DNA from: JAEUIZ01 sp046155605
Lineage (GTDB): Bacteria > Planctomycetota > Phycisphaerae > Phycisphaerales > UBA1924
NCBI GenBank assembly: GCA_046155605.1
Contig: JBJXFQ010000123.1
Span: 1 to 29,091 of the forward strand
Direction of reading: 5' to 3'
Length of the DNA: 29,091 nucleotides
Below the pieces are notes generated by a model that did no database searches, was not told the origin of the DNA, and was given only the letters and a program-made list of their open reading frames with translations. The position numbers and the translations under genes are program-made. Positions 1 through 7,609 of this stretch are shown one piece after another. Each line of letters begins with the position of its first letter. Position 1 is the stretch's first letter.

Positions 1-5
1 TCTAG

Positions 6-1376
6 CAGGGCGTTGAAGTACCCGAATGGACGGCCGGATTCTCCGGGATCGCGCGGGATGCAATGAGGCGGGAGCGGTGGCTGCGGGTGGTCCGGGCCGG
101 CGAGGGCCGCGGCCCGGTCAGGTCTTCAGCAGCCTGCTGATCCGGATCAGGTTCAGCGTGCCCAGCGCGATGTCGGCGAGTTGCTGGATCTTCCAGCGTC
201 CCACCAGCCGCGCCCGCCGCAGGCCGCCGAACTGCTTGAGCCAGCCGAAGATCTCCTCGTCCAGCCGCCGCTTGCGCTGGCTGATCTTGAAGGCTCGGTC
301 GCGCTGGCTCTGCTGGTTGAACCACCGCGCCCAGGCGCCCTCATCGTGCTCGCGCGGCACGTCGATCTCCTTCCGGCTCTTGCACGCGATGTGCGGCTCG
401 ATGTCCCGCTCCTCCAGCGCCAGCAGGAAGTCCTCGGTGTCGTACGCCTTGTCGGCCCCCAGCGTGGCCGGCTCCAGCCCCAGCCTGCGCTTCACGCGGT
501 CGAGCATCTTCAGGCAGCACTTCCGCTCCGCGTGGCCGTCGGCCTTGCCCACCTTGATGTCGACCCCGATCCCGTGCCGGTTCTCCATCAAGACGTGCAT
601 CGAGTGGCACGGCAGCGCGGCCTGCCCGGAGCTCTTGGTGTACAGCCGCGCCTCGGGGTCGGTCGTGCTGCGGTGCGTCCGGTTGCTGCGCTTCTGCCCC
701 TTGAAGTCCACCCAGGCGTTGGAGTCCGGACGCCGTCCGGTTCCACCGCTCGCGTCGCCGTCCCTGTCTTTGGTCTCACGCTCCGCCGCGGCCCGCCTGA
801 TCTCCTCGATGTGCTTGAGGCTCTTGAGGCTGGCGTGGCTCTGCAGCAGCGAGCCGTCGATCGAGAAGTGATCCTCGCTGATGAGCCCGGCCTCGAAGGC
901 CGCCATGACGATCCGGTCGCTGAACTTCTTGGTGACCTCCAGCCGGTCCAGCCGCTCGCGGTTCACGCTGAACACGCTGTGGTCGAAGCAGGGCTCGTCG
1001 GGGGTCATGTCCAGGAACCAGCGGAAGAGCAGGTCGAAGGTGATCCGTTCGCACAACGCCCGCTCCGACCGCATCGTGTACAGGCTCATCAGCACCAGCG
1101 CCTTGAGCAGCCGCTCGGGCGGGATGCTCGGCCGACCGCCCTTCTCCGCCGGGACGTAGGCCGCGGCGAACGTACGGTCCATCGCCGCCAGCGCCTCGTC
1201 GGCCATCCGCTTGATGGCCCGAAGCGGATGGTCCGCGGGCACCAGCGCTTCAAGGTTGATCTGCACGAACAGGTTGGGCTGACGGCTCGCGTGTCCTCGC
1301 ATGCCGTACTGTTCGACGCTCGACCCCCATCGGTTTTTTGTCCCCGGCACAGTCGTGATGGTTTTTCAACGCCCTG
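6..1376 (-). mobile_element. IS5-type insertion sequence, complete
   Basis: The element is bounded by a perfect 12-bp terminal inverted repeat, CAGGGCGTTGAA at 6-17 and its reverse complement at 1365-1376, with weaker similarity continuing inward. It encloses one transposase gene on the minus strand. The flanks are CTAG on the left (2-5) and TTAA on the right (1377-1380). Both fit the YTAR target preference known for the IS5 group, but they are not identical, so only a central TA is shared. That means either a 2-bp TA duplication or an element whose two flanks no longer come from a single insertion. The sequence directly right of the element is the inside of an RHS tip, so the IS now marks that gene's 5' break. 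Boundaries are well supported; the subgroup is inferred. Confidence 0.85.
118..1350 (-). CDS. IS5 family transposase (DDE)
   Basis: This is the transposase of the insertion sequence, catalysing cut-and-paste movement at the inverted repeats. The N-terminal third has the DUF772-type signature (VPADHPLRAIKRM, then GRPSIPPERLLKALVL and LLFRWFLDM). The catalytic DDE triad is visible in order: Asp in HFSIDGSLLQ, Asp in LGADKAYDTEDF, and Glu in DEEIFGWLKQFGG near the C terminus. The longest reading frame opens with GTG at 1350 (410 aa); an in-frame ATG at 1302 starting MRGHASRQPN matches where family members usually begin and gives 394 aa. Neither has a clear ribosome binding site. The frame is intact, so the element may still be active. 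Family assignment is strong; which start is used is not settled. Confidence 0.93.
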   Translation of the reverse strand: MPGTKNRWGSSVEQYGMRGHASRQPNLFVQINLEALVPADHPLRAIKRMADEALAAMDRTFAAAYVPAEKGGRPSIPPERLLKALVLMSLYTMRSERALCERITFDLLFRWFLDMTPDEPCFDHSVFSVNRERLDRLEVTKKFSDRIVMAAFEAGLISEDHFSIDGSLLQSHASLKSLKHIEEIRRAAAERETKDRDGDASGGTGRRPDSNAWVDFKGQKRSNRTHRSTTDPEARLYTKSSGQAALPCHSMHVLMENRHGIGVDIKVGKADGHAERKCCLKMLDRVKRRLGLEPATLGADKAYDTEDFLLALEERDIEPHIACKSRKEIDVPREHDEGAWARWFNQQSQRDRAFKISQRKRRLDEEIFGWLKQFGGLRRARLVGRWKIQQLADIALGTLNLIRISRLLKT

Positions 1377-2380
1377 TTAATGCGTCGGATGTGACCGCCG
1401 CGAACGGCACGAAATCCGGCTACTACAACACGGGCCGCGGAACCCTCTCCGCCATCAGCATCCGCAAGGGCTACGCCGGCTACGAGCTCGCGTCCGAGCT
1501 GCTGGGAACCAAGTGGCACGTCAGGAACAGAGTCCTCGACAGCGAGCTTGGAAGATGGACACGGAGAGATCCGCTAGGGTATGTGGATGGACCGTCTGTT
1601 TATGAATATGTCCTGTCAAGGGCTTGGGCGGGCACTGATGCATCCGGCCTCTCACTCGATGTGCAGGCGACGAGCCACAGATTGATGGGCAATATGAGCT
1701 CCATCGGTGTTGAGATGCTATTTCTGTTTACCGCAACCCTTGGACCTCTTGACGCGTGCCCTGGCACCGGCACCGCGTACATCCTGCAGCGTGTCTCGAC
1801 CGACCTAGCCATATATCCATCAGCCAATCCGGCTGGCGGGGTAACTCATACTCGCTCCGAGTACACTGAAGTCGTAGGCAATGCCTTCGCAGCCCCAACA
1901 GGAGTCATGACAACATACCGTGGGGTAGACACGGTCTTCTTTGATGGAACTGGTACGATGCTCGGGATGTCTGGGATATGGAACTCGTTTGGGGACATAC
2001 GGCTGTATTGCTCTGACGATTTACCCAATGCACCTGAGCATCCCAAGAACTGGCAACCCGGTGAAGCTCCTCAGTCGGGCCCCTGGCCTAGCAGGCGCGG
2101 CACGCCGTCGTGGTGGAATTTCGGGCCGCCACCGAGGGCACTGGGCAACCGCTGGGGCAGAGCATACATTGCATCAATGCCTCATCACGGCTATTTCGCG
2201 TACTCATCCGTTATTGATCCATGGACCATAGGTTCAACGATACCACACGTCTGCATGATGAACAGTCTCCTGGGACCAGGTGTCGCTCCACCCGCGTGCG
2301 GCATGGGCGCACCATTGCCACCCGCTCCAGTCGATCCGGCACCAGTGCCGCCGAATGCAGATCCGAGGCCGCGTCCGTGA
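1377..2380 (+). pseudogene. RHS-repeat protein, 5'-truncated tip (core plus variable C-terminal domain)
   Basis: Only the 3' end of an RHS/YD-repeat gene is present; everything upstream is replaced by the IS. The frame enters from the IS end and shows the RHS-associated core: IRKGYAGYE, then KWHVRNRVLDSELGRWTRRDPLGYVDG and a closing TDASG. After the core comes about 235 residues of variable C-terminal domain that I do not recognise, ending in a Pro-rich tail (LPPAPVDPAPVPPN). In polymorphic toxin systems this position carries the toxin, but no catalytic motif stands out here. Base composition becomes visibly less GC-rich from about 1.6 kb, consistent with transfer. The stop codon overlaps the GTG of the next gene. 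The fragment has no start of its own that looks used, so it is probably an orphan tip or a disrupted gene. Confidence 0.8.
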
Positions 2381-3015
2381 GCCTACGACATGGAGTTGCT
2401 CGAGCCGCTATCAGGACCTGCGTTGGGCTCGTATTGTCATTGGCGGTGTCGTTAGCACAATGCACTTGTTTTTTCTTGGACACACAATCGCGAGTTGCGT
2501 TGGCGTTGCGGGGTAGCCGCTTTCTGTCGAGTGTCGATGGCGTGCCGTGCTTGGCGTATATAAGCATGCGATATGGATATCACCAATTATCGGTTCAAAG
2601 AAACATTGGAGCTTGGGAGAAAGCAAGGCTTCAAGGTGGTGCAGAACCACTTCCCAGGTGGGCTCGTGGCATGGTGTCCAGTGCGCCGGATGACTGTGTA
2701 ATCGCGATCGCGGCCGGGTTCCCAATGCTTTGTTCTCGTGGGGCGGTGTCTTACTCCGAGCGTGGCGCGGCCACGAGGCAACGCGTGCTAGATCTCGGTC
2801 GGAACAGGCTTCTGCCGTGGGGAGTTGATCCGCGCGGGATAGCAGTGAATACTGCTACATTCGCTGCTCTCTACTGGGCTATGGAGTTGTTGGTCAAAAG
2901 CACCGTCGCGAGACGCCGCATGCGTCGAGGTGCCTGTAGCAGCTGCGGCTATGCGATGGGGCCTCTGGCCAGCTGTCCCGAGTGTGGCGCGGTGCGGTCC
3001 TCGACCATAGTATGA
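2377..3015 (+). CDS. Small membrane protein with C-terminal zinc ribbon, coupled to the RHS tip
   Basis: A 212-aa protein of unknown function. I chose GTG 2377 because it overlaps the RHS stop as GTGA, a layout typical of translational coupling. Predicted layout: an N-terminal hydrophobic segment (about residues 14-32, VGLVLSLAVSLAQCTCFF), a roughly 120-residue hydrophilic region, a second hydrophobic segment (about 165-184, VNTATFAALYWAMELLV), then a basic stretch and a zinc ribbon, CSSCGY...CPECG. Proteins with this two-helix plus zinc-ribbon arrangement are frequent in planctomycetes, from my general knowledge of the group. Its place right behind an RHS tip is where an immunity gene would be expected, but no sequence evidence proves that role. 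Composition matches the RHS tip, so both probably arrived together. Confidence 0.65.
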   Translation: MSLRHGVARAAIRTCVGLVLSLAVSLAQCTCFFLDTQSRVALALRGSRFLSSVDGVPCLAYISMRYGYHQLSVQRNIGAWEKARLQGGAEPLPRWARGMVSSAPDDCVIAIAAGFPMLCSRGAVSYSERGAATRQRVLDLGRNRLLPWGVDPRGIAVNTATFAALYWAMELLVKSTVARRRMRRGACSSCGYAMGPLASCPECGAVRSSTIV

Positions 3016-3060
3016 CATTGGTGTAGATGTCTGGATGCGTTATCGAGCACAGCGGTTGTC

Positions 3061-3213
3061 ACCAACACGATCCGCAACGACGCCGGGGGCAACTGAGACT
3101 TCGACGCCGCGTACACCAACCACAACCTCGTCGCCCTGAACAACGCCAGCTAAACCCTCGGGCGCGGCGTGCTCACGCGAGCCGGCTACTCCAACAACAG
3201 GAAGGGCTACGGC
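3061..3213 (+). pseudogene. Decayed second RHS tip fragment
   Basis: Read in the frame starting at 3061, this stretch translates to an RHS pre-core region: DFDAAYTNHNLVALNNAS, stop, TLGRGVLTRAGYSNNRKGYG. It matches the same region of the tip at 1377 (GRGTLSAISIRKGYAGYE). The frame is broken by TGA at 3094-3096 and TAA at 3151-3153, each one substitution away from a plausible sense codon (TGG and CAA). Similarity stops after RKGYG; no HVRNR or RRDPLGY core follows. It is a dead remnant of another tip or of the original main gene. The likeness is short but the motif order is specific. Confidence 0.6.
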
Positions 3214-3396
3214 CTCACATGCGTACCCGCACGGTCCGACCGCTACTTGACGGCTTAAGAATGTGGCGGCCTAGGAATGCTGTTGAGCGGCGACTGACGC
3301 ACACGCCCATTTGCTTTTCCCCACCCTGCCGAGGTGGAGGTATAAACCCTCTTTCAAATTGCTGAGGTTTCGGTATTCTGTCAGGTTGGAGGCGTA

Positions 3397-3426
3397 GTGC
3401 CTCGCGGCTGAAAGGCCGTACGGCAC
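3397..3426 (+). other. Stem-loop upstream of the winged-helix gene
   Basis: GTGCC (3397-3401) pairs with GGCAC (3422-3426), and inside it CGGC pairs with GCCG around the loop TGAAAG, with 3-nt bulges on both sides (TCG and TAC). It lies about 95 bp before the start of the winged-helix regulator gene. It could be a leader structure or a protein site; it has no T-run, so it is not an intrinsic terminator. Function unknown. Confidence 0.35.
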
Positions 3427-3520
3427 GCGCGGCAAAGCGGCAGCACGAACCGCTCGGATGGGTCACGAATGGCGTCTCAATGGACGCCGGAATCGCAAAC
3501 CTTTACGAAAGGGGTGCGGC

Positions 3521-4057
3521 GTGGCGCGGACCGAGTCTTCAACTGGCAAGCGTGGCATCCGTTTCGTCGGTCTTGTTGAGCTGATCGGGGAGGTGAGGTG
3601 CCGCACAAGGCTGGAGGTCCTGATCGCATTGGCGCGGTCGCCATCCAGCGTGTCGGCGCTCGCCGAGCGGCTCGAACTGGAGATCTCGCACGTGAGCCAC
3701 ATGCTGGGTGAGCTCGAATCGGCGGGTCTGGTCGGCCACATCCGCGTGGCGCAGCGCTGCGTCTACTCGATCGGCCCGATGCTCGTCGTGGCCTTTGAGG
3801 GCGAGGCCGGCAAGCGCCAGTCGGCGACTCTCACGTTGACGGGGGACACCGGCTCGGCTGTGACGCTTTGGGTCTCCCCGGATGAACTGGAGGCGCTGGA
3901 GCGACGAACGGGAGCCCTGGTGCCACGCCGTGATCCGTCCACACAGAGCGCGGAAATCAAGCCTGCCACTCTTTCTGACACGATCACGCCCGCCGCAGGT
4001 CCTGTTCCGCCGGGAAATGCTCCGATTGAGCCCCATTCGGCCAGCGGACCCGGATGA
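3521..4057 (+). CDS. ArsR-type winged-helix transcriptional regulator
   Basis: A 178-aa DNA-binding regulator. The winged-helix domain covers roughly residues 20-85: CRTRLEVLIALARSPSSVSA (helix 1-2), LAERLELEISHVSHMLGELE (helix-turn-helix, recognition helix around SHVSHML) and SAGLVGHIRVAQRCVYSIG (wing). This is the ArsR/SmtB pattern, but no obvious Cys/His metal site is seen in the recognition helix, so the signal sensed is unknown. The remaining C-terminal half is low-complexity, Pro/Ala-rich and probably disordered. I chose GTG 3521, preceded by AAAGGGG at 3508-3514, over the ATG at 3458, whose extra residues look non-conserved. Its 3' end overlaps the convergent RyR-domain gene by 74 bp. 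Confidence 0.7.
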   Translation: MARTESSTGKRGIRFVGLVELIGEVRCRTRLEVLIALARSPSSVSALAERLELEISHVSHMLGELESAGLVGHIRVAQRCVYSIGPMLVVAFEGEAGKRQSATLTLTGDTGSAVTLWVSPDELEALERRTGALVPRRDPSTQSAEIKPATLSDTITPAAGPVPPGNAPIEPHSASGPG

Positions 4058-4430
4058 CGCGTAGCGCACCGCTGTGATCCAAGTCCCAAGACTCGACTCT
4101 CCCGACCTCGTTGCCGGCTGACCCTTCGCCGCCCGGAGCGCCTAGGACGACCGGAAGTCCGGGCTTGAGTTCATGGGCCGCAAACTCGCGGCCGGGGCCA
4201 CGCGTATACCGCACCAGACCCGCCAGCCACTCCACGGCACCCTCTGCCTCGATGGCGACGCACGCCCGTCGATGGTCGCGCGGATCGAGCCGCTCGAATG
4301 GCACCAGCGCGTCGTGCGTCCGGGCCGCGGCGTCGTACGGCCCCGACCGCCAGCCCTCGTGTTCCATGTGGCTCCGCCACGCCTCGTGCGCCACCGCCGC
4401 CGCTTGCTCGATCAGATCCGGCCTCTCCAT
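3984..4430 (-). CDS. RyR-domain protein
   Basis: A 148-aa protein. Its N-terminal half (about residues 5-70) resembles the RyR domain found in bacterial and phage proteins as well as ryanodine receptors: IEQAAAVAHEAWRSHMEHEG, then W and GPYDAAARTHDALVPFERLD, where the W...GW...D...TH..LVPF spacing is diagnostic. The bacterial domain has no settled function; ligand or nucleotide binding has been proposed. The C-terminal half (VRYTRGPGREF to PAEQDLRRA) reads as a small beta-rich domain that I do not recognise. ATG 4430 was chosen because GAGAGAGA sits just upstream; an in-frame TTG at 4451 is the alternative. The gene is convergent with the winged-helix regulator, overlapping its tail by 74 bp. 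Family call is from motif memory, moderate confidence. Confidence 0.65.
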   Translation of the reverse strand: MERPDLIEQAAAVAHEAWRSHMEHEGWRSGPYDAAARTHDALVPFERLDPRDHRRACVAIEAEGAVEWLAGLVRYTRGPGREFAAHELKPGLPVVLGAPGGEGSAGNEVGRVESWDLDHSGALRVIRVRWPNGAQSEHFPAEQDLRRA

Positions 4431-5139
4431 GGGTCTCTCTCTCTTAACCAACCCCTCACGAGATTGGTAGTCATAGGAGCCAAGGAGCGGTGAAATCCAG
4501 ACCGCGTAGACACGGCTGGCCGCTTGAAGCTCTGGACCGCCACCGGACTACTCGCACAGCGCCGTACGTCTGGCCGCGACGAAGTACGACTCTACAGCAG
4601 GTGGCAACTCAATCGCATGCGATCCACCACGCCCAAAGGACACGCAGGGATCCGCGATCGCTGACGCCCTACACACCGGTGCGAAGCGCGATATCAGGGT
4701 TCGTGGGGGTGACATGGCGCATGTACCTGCGGCACAAAGACTTACGCGAATTCGGCTCCCGCAAACGGTGACAATTCGGCCACACTTGGCGATCTCCTGG
4801 TCAGCCGATGACACCCCCGCTATTGGATCAGCCTTGGCGCTAGCGCCGGGGCTTTTTTTGTGCCACGGCGATCCAACGCTCCGCCTGATTATTGCCCGTG
4901 GCGAGATCTTGACCGCGGGCGCGAAGCAGCGGTGGATCGAAGAGGCGTGTGCGCAGGCTCGCGTTGCCTTTTTGCTCGCCGAGCACGCGGAACTCTTGGC
5001 ACACGAGCAACCATGTAGCATTCGTGTGCGCCACCCGATGGGCATATTGTGCCAAGGGGCAGGCACCCGCGCGCGGCTCAGGTTCGTCCTAACGCAAGCG
5101 CGCCGTCCCACGACTCGAGACTCGACAGGAGGCCTCTCA
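4431..5139. other. Long intergenic stretch with no recognisable gene
   Basis: About 700 bp between the divergent RyR gene and the secreted hydrolase. The frame of the hydrolase stays open back to 4714, but that extension lacks a ribosome binding site and lies before a proper signal peptide, so I do not treat it as coding. A 93-codon plus-strand frame from GTG 4490 exists (AAGGAG only 2 nt before the start), but its codon use lacks the strong third-position GC of the neighbours. The stretch holds one clear intrinsic terminator (4830-4859, listed separately), which implies something is transcribed upstream of it on the plus strand. Confidence 0.5.
4830..4859 (+). terminator. Intrinsic terminator without an obvious gene
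   Basis: AGCCTTGGCGC (4830-4840) pairs with GCGCCGGGGCT (4843-4853) as an 11-bp stem including two G-T pairs, with a tiny loop around TA, followed by a run of seven T (4853-4859). This is a textbook plus-strand terminator. The nearest recognised plus-strand gene ends at 4057, with a minus-strand gene in between. Confidence 0.75.
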
Positions 5140-6960
5140 ATGCGTCCGCACACCTGGCTCGTCACAGCGCTCGCACTTCTCGCAACGTTCGGCGCGCTCT
5201 CGGCGGCGTTGGCCTCGAGTGCGCCTTCGGCACAGGTCTCGAGCGCACCTTTGACGCAGACCGACGACGTCTTCGACTCCAACGGCGTGAAGATTCGGTA
5301 TGTCACGGCAGGGACGGGCGAAGCGGTCGTGCTCATCCACGGCTGGATGGGCGATTCCAGCATGTGGGGCAGCGACCCGTCCGGCAACACCAAACTCAGC
5401 GGCGACGAGGGGTTCCAGGCGATTGCCCTGGATTGCCGGGGGCACGGCAAGAGCGATAAGCCGCACGACCCGGAGAAGTACGGCCCTGAAATGGCGGCCG
5501 ACGTGGTGCGCTTGCTCGATCATCTCAAGATCAAGAAGGCACACTTGATCGGTTACTCTTCGGGCGCGTTCATCGCCGGCAAGGTGGCCGCGACCCACCC
5601 CGAGCGTGTCCTCAGCGTCATCTACGGCGGGCAGGCGCCTGTCATCGCGGAGAAGATGATGCCTACCGACTTCTCCGAATGCGATACCTTCGCCGAGGCT
5701 GTAGACGAGGGCAAAGACCTGGGGTCATACATCATCGCGATCACACCGGACGGGAGGCCAAAACCGACGGAGGAACAAGCGAAGGCGATCGCCAAGTTCA
5801 TGTACGGCGGCAAGGACGTGAAGGCGTTCGCGGCCGCCGGCCGTGGCTTCAAGGATCTGGCCGTGAGCGAGGACGACCTGAAGAAGTGTCAGGCGCCCAT
5901 CTTGTTCATCCACGGCGGGAACGAATCCGCCCATGTGAAGAACCGGGTGGCGATGGTCCACAATCTGCTCGGCCGCGGCGAGGTCAAGATCGTCGAGGGC
6001 GGCGACCACATGACCACACTCGCCAAACCGGAGTTCGGAACGGCGATCATCGAGTTCCTGCGCGCATCGGCAGGCCAGAACGGGCCGTCCGACGCGCGCT
6101 GGACGCAGCCCGACGGCGTGCATGCGTTGGACGGCGAGTGGATCTACGTCGAGGACCGCACCGAGGGTCGCTCCCTCGAGCAGTTGGGCCCTCCCATGGC
6201 ATCGAAGTTCTCGATGCGCGTCGAGGAGGGTGCGGTCGTTCTGAACGGCCACGGCTCGGGGCACAGAGATGTGCGCATCGCGCTCGACGGCTCGATCACC
6301 GAAGTCGCCGAGCCAAAGACGATCTCGCGCTACCGCGGCACATGGAAGGACGGCGCGTTCGAGTACGAGGTCGCGTTCGAACGGGTAGGGGGCAACGCGC
6401 CCGAGGGATCGATCCGAATGATCCGAAGGACCTTCCGAATGACGGCCGAGGGGCTGCTCGTGAACGTAGTGTCTGATCCGCCCTTGATGAAGGAATCGGT
6501 CGGGCTCTACCGCCATGCGGAAGACATCGCGATGCCCGCGCCCGCCAAGGCCGTGATCGGCGACTTGTCCTGGCTGGCCGGCGCGTGGGTCGGAACGAAG
6601 AGTTCGGGCTCGTCGATCGAGGAGCGGTGGAGCCCGCCGGGGGGCGGGGCGATGCTCGCCGTGTCGCGCTCTATCAACACGAGCGGCAAGATGTTCGCGT
6701 TCGAGTACCTGCGCATCGTCGAGCGCGACGGCGGGCTGATCTACATCGCGCAGCCCAACGGCGCGAAGGGGACCGAGTTCGTGCTCTCCGAGGTGAGCGC
6801 CGAGAATGGCGCACACCGAGCCGTGTTCGACAACCCGCGCCACGACTACCCGAAGCGCATCGTTTACGAACTCTCGGCCGAGGGTGGGCTGAGCGCCACG
6901 ATCGGCCAGCTCAAGGGCGGCACCCCCCGGCGCTTCGAGTTCAAGCGCGAAGGCAAGTAG
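5140..6960 (+). CDS. Secreted alpha/beta hydrolase fused to two C-terminal modules (last DUF6265-like)
   Basis: A 606-aa exported protein. ATG 5140 follows a strong ribosome binding site (CAGGAGG) and opens a signal peptide (TWLVTALALLATFGALSAAL). Residues about 44-310 are an alpha/beta-hydrolase fold: oxyanion motif LIHGW (65-69), DCRGHGKSDKP, nucleophile elbow GYSSG with Ser140, and catalytic His290 in EGGDHMT. The usual acid after strand 7 is not a clear Asp; the position reads IHGGNESAH. Residues about 331-455 form a beta-rich lipocalin-like region of unknown function. The end (about 465-600) resembles DUF6265: LSWLAGAWVG, EERWSPPGGGAML, FDNPRHDYPKRIVYE. Substrate unknown; it probably acts in the periplasm or outside the cell. 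A long fusion compared with a single-domain hydrolase (about 280 aa). Fold call strong, fusion interpretation moderate. Confidence 0.85.
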   Translation: MRPHTWLVTALALLATFGALSAALASSAPSAQVSSAPLTQTDDVFDSNGVKIRYVTAGTGEAVVLIHGWMGDSSMWGSDPSGNTKLSGDEGFQAIALDCRGHGKSDKPHDPEKYGPEMAADVVRLLDHLKIKKAHLIGYSSGAFIAGKVAATHPERVLSVIYGGQAPVIAEKMMPTDFSECDTFAEAVDEGKDLGSYIIAITPDGRPKPTEEQAKAIAKFMYGGKDVKAFAAAGRGFKDLAVSEDDLKKCQAPILFIHGGNESAHVKNRVAMVHNLLGRGEVKIVEGGDHMTTLAKPEFGTAIIEFLRASAGQNGPSDARWTQPDGVHALDGEWIYVEDRTEGRSLEQLGPPMASKFSMRVEEGAVVLNGHGSGHRDVRIALDGSITEVAEPKTISRYRGTWKDGAFEYEVAFERVGGNAPEGSIRMIRRTFRMTAEGLLVNVVSDPPLMKESVGLYRHAEDIAMPAPAKAVIGDLSWLAGAWVGTKSSGSSIEERWSPPGGGAMLAVSRSINTSGKMFAFEYLRIVERDGGLIYIAQPNGAKGTEFVLSEVSAENGAHRAVFDNPRHDYPKRIVYELSAEGGLSATIGQLKGGTPRRFEFKREGK

Positions 6961-7336
6961 ACGTGACCGGCATGTCCACGGAATCATCGCAGACGATGTC
7001 GCGTGTCGGCGCGTCGCGGCTGCAAAGGCCGATAAGCGGTTCGGAGCCAAGACGTGCCGCGTCCCCGTCGTCTCTGTTTGAATCATGCCGCCTTGCTGAA
7101 AGGAGCCCAAGCACGGCCGAGTTGACATCACCGCACGGCCCCTGGGCGTATCGGGAATCGTCAACGGTGGCAACGGGGCTCCGCTCTTGGAAAGCCGCTT
7201 GTCGCGGAGAATCAGGGTATTTCTTTTTTTGAAATCGCCTGTATCATTTCCGAACAAGTCGAACTGCGTTGCTGAGTCGGATCGTTTGGGTGGCCGGCCG
7301 AGCCGACTGAAAGGGTTCGGACCTGGGAGGATGCAC
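6961..7336. other. Intergenic stretch, nothing recognised
   Basis: About 375 bp between the hydrolase and a tiny membrane protein gene. It contains a T-run (TTTCTTTTTTT near 7222-7232) without a convincing stem before it. No RNA gene or coding pattern was seen. Confidence 0.4.
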
Positions 7337-7522
7337 ATGCCGATCGTCATGGCTCGACTCGTGGTCATCGCCGTAGTGGCTGGCGTGTGCGCGCTGTGCG
7401 TGGTTCTTGCTCTTCACCTGTTCGGGTTGGGGGAGCACGCTGTCATCGCAGCGGCAGTTTCGGCGTCATCATCAGCGCTGGTGACGTCGCGGAGTTTCCG
7501 CAGGGTTCGAGTCGCGGGCTGA
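7337..7522 (+). CDS. Small membrane protein of unknown function
   Basis: A 61-aa protein. ATG 7337 is preceded at 6 nt by GGGAGG (7325-7330), a good ribosome binding site, which is the main evidence that it is real; the ATG at 7331 sits too close to that site. It has two hydrophobic segments, IVMARLVVIAVVAGVCALCV with following LALHLFGL (about residues 3-29) and AVIAAAVSASSSALV (about 35-49), and a short basic tail SRSFRRVRVAG. No family recognised. It lies alone between the hydrolase and endonuclease IV genes. Confidence 0.5.
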   Translation: MPIVMARLVVIAVVAGVCALCVVLALHLFGLGEHAVIAAAVSASSSALVTSRSFRRVRVAG

Positions 7523-7609
7523 TCGCATCGAGCCCGTGACTTGGGAACCTAACCGTGGCGCGGGCGCTCGCGGCTTCCTCGTTCGACTTCGTTCATCTAC
7601 ACTCCGGCC

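Noticed and set aside
181..1380. Long plus-strand frame opposite the transposase
   Set aside because: It is a shadow: high third-position GC keeps the opposite strand open, and the protein has no recognisable features, while the minus frame has a full DDE transposase.
4714..5139. Possible N-terminal extension of the secreted hydrolase
   Set aside because: The frame is open, but it crosses a strong terminator, lacks a ribosome binding site, and the start at 5140 has both a strong site and a signal peptide.
5725..7368. 547-aa minus-strand frame opposite the hydrolase
   Set aside because: No motif, no ribosome binding site, and it covers the antisense of a convincing gene.
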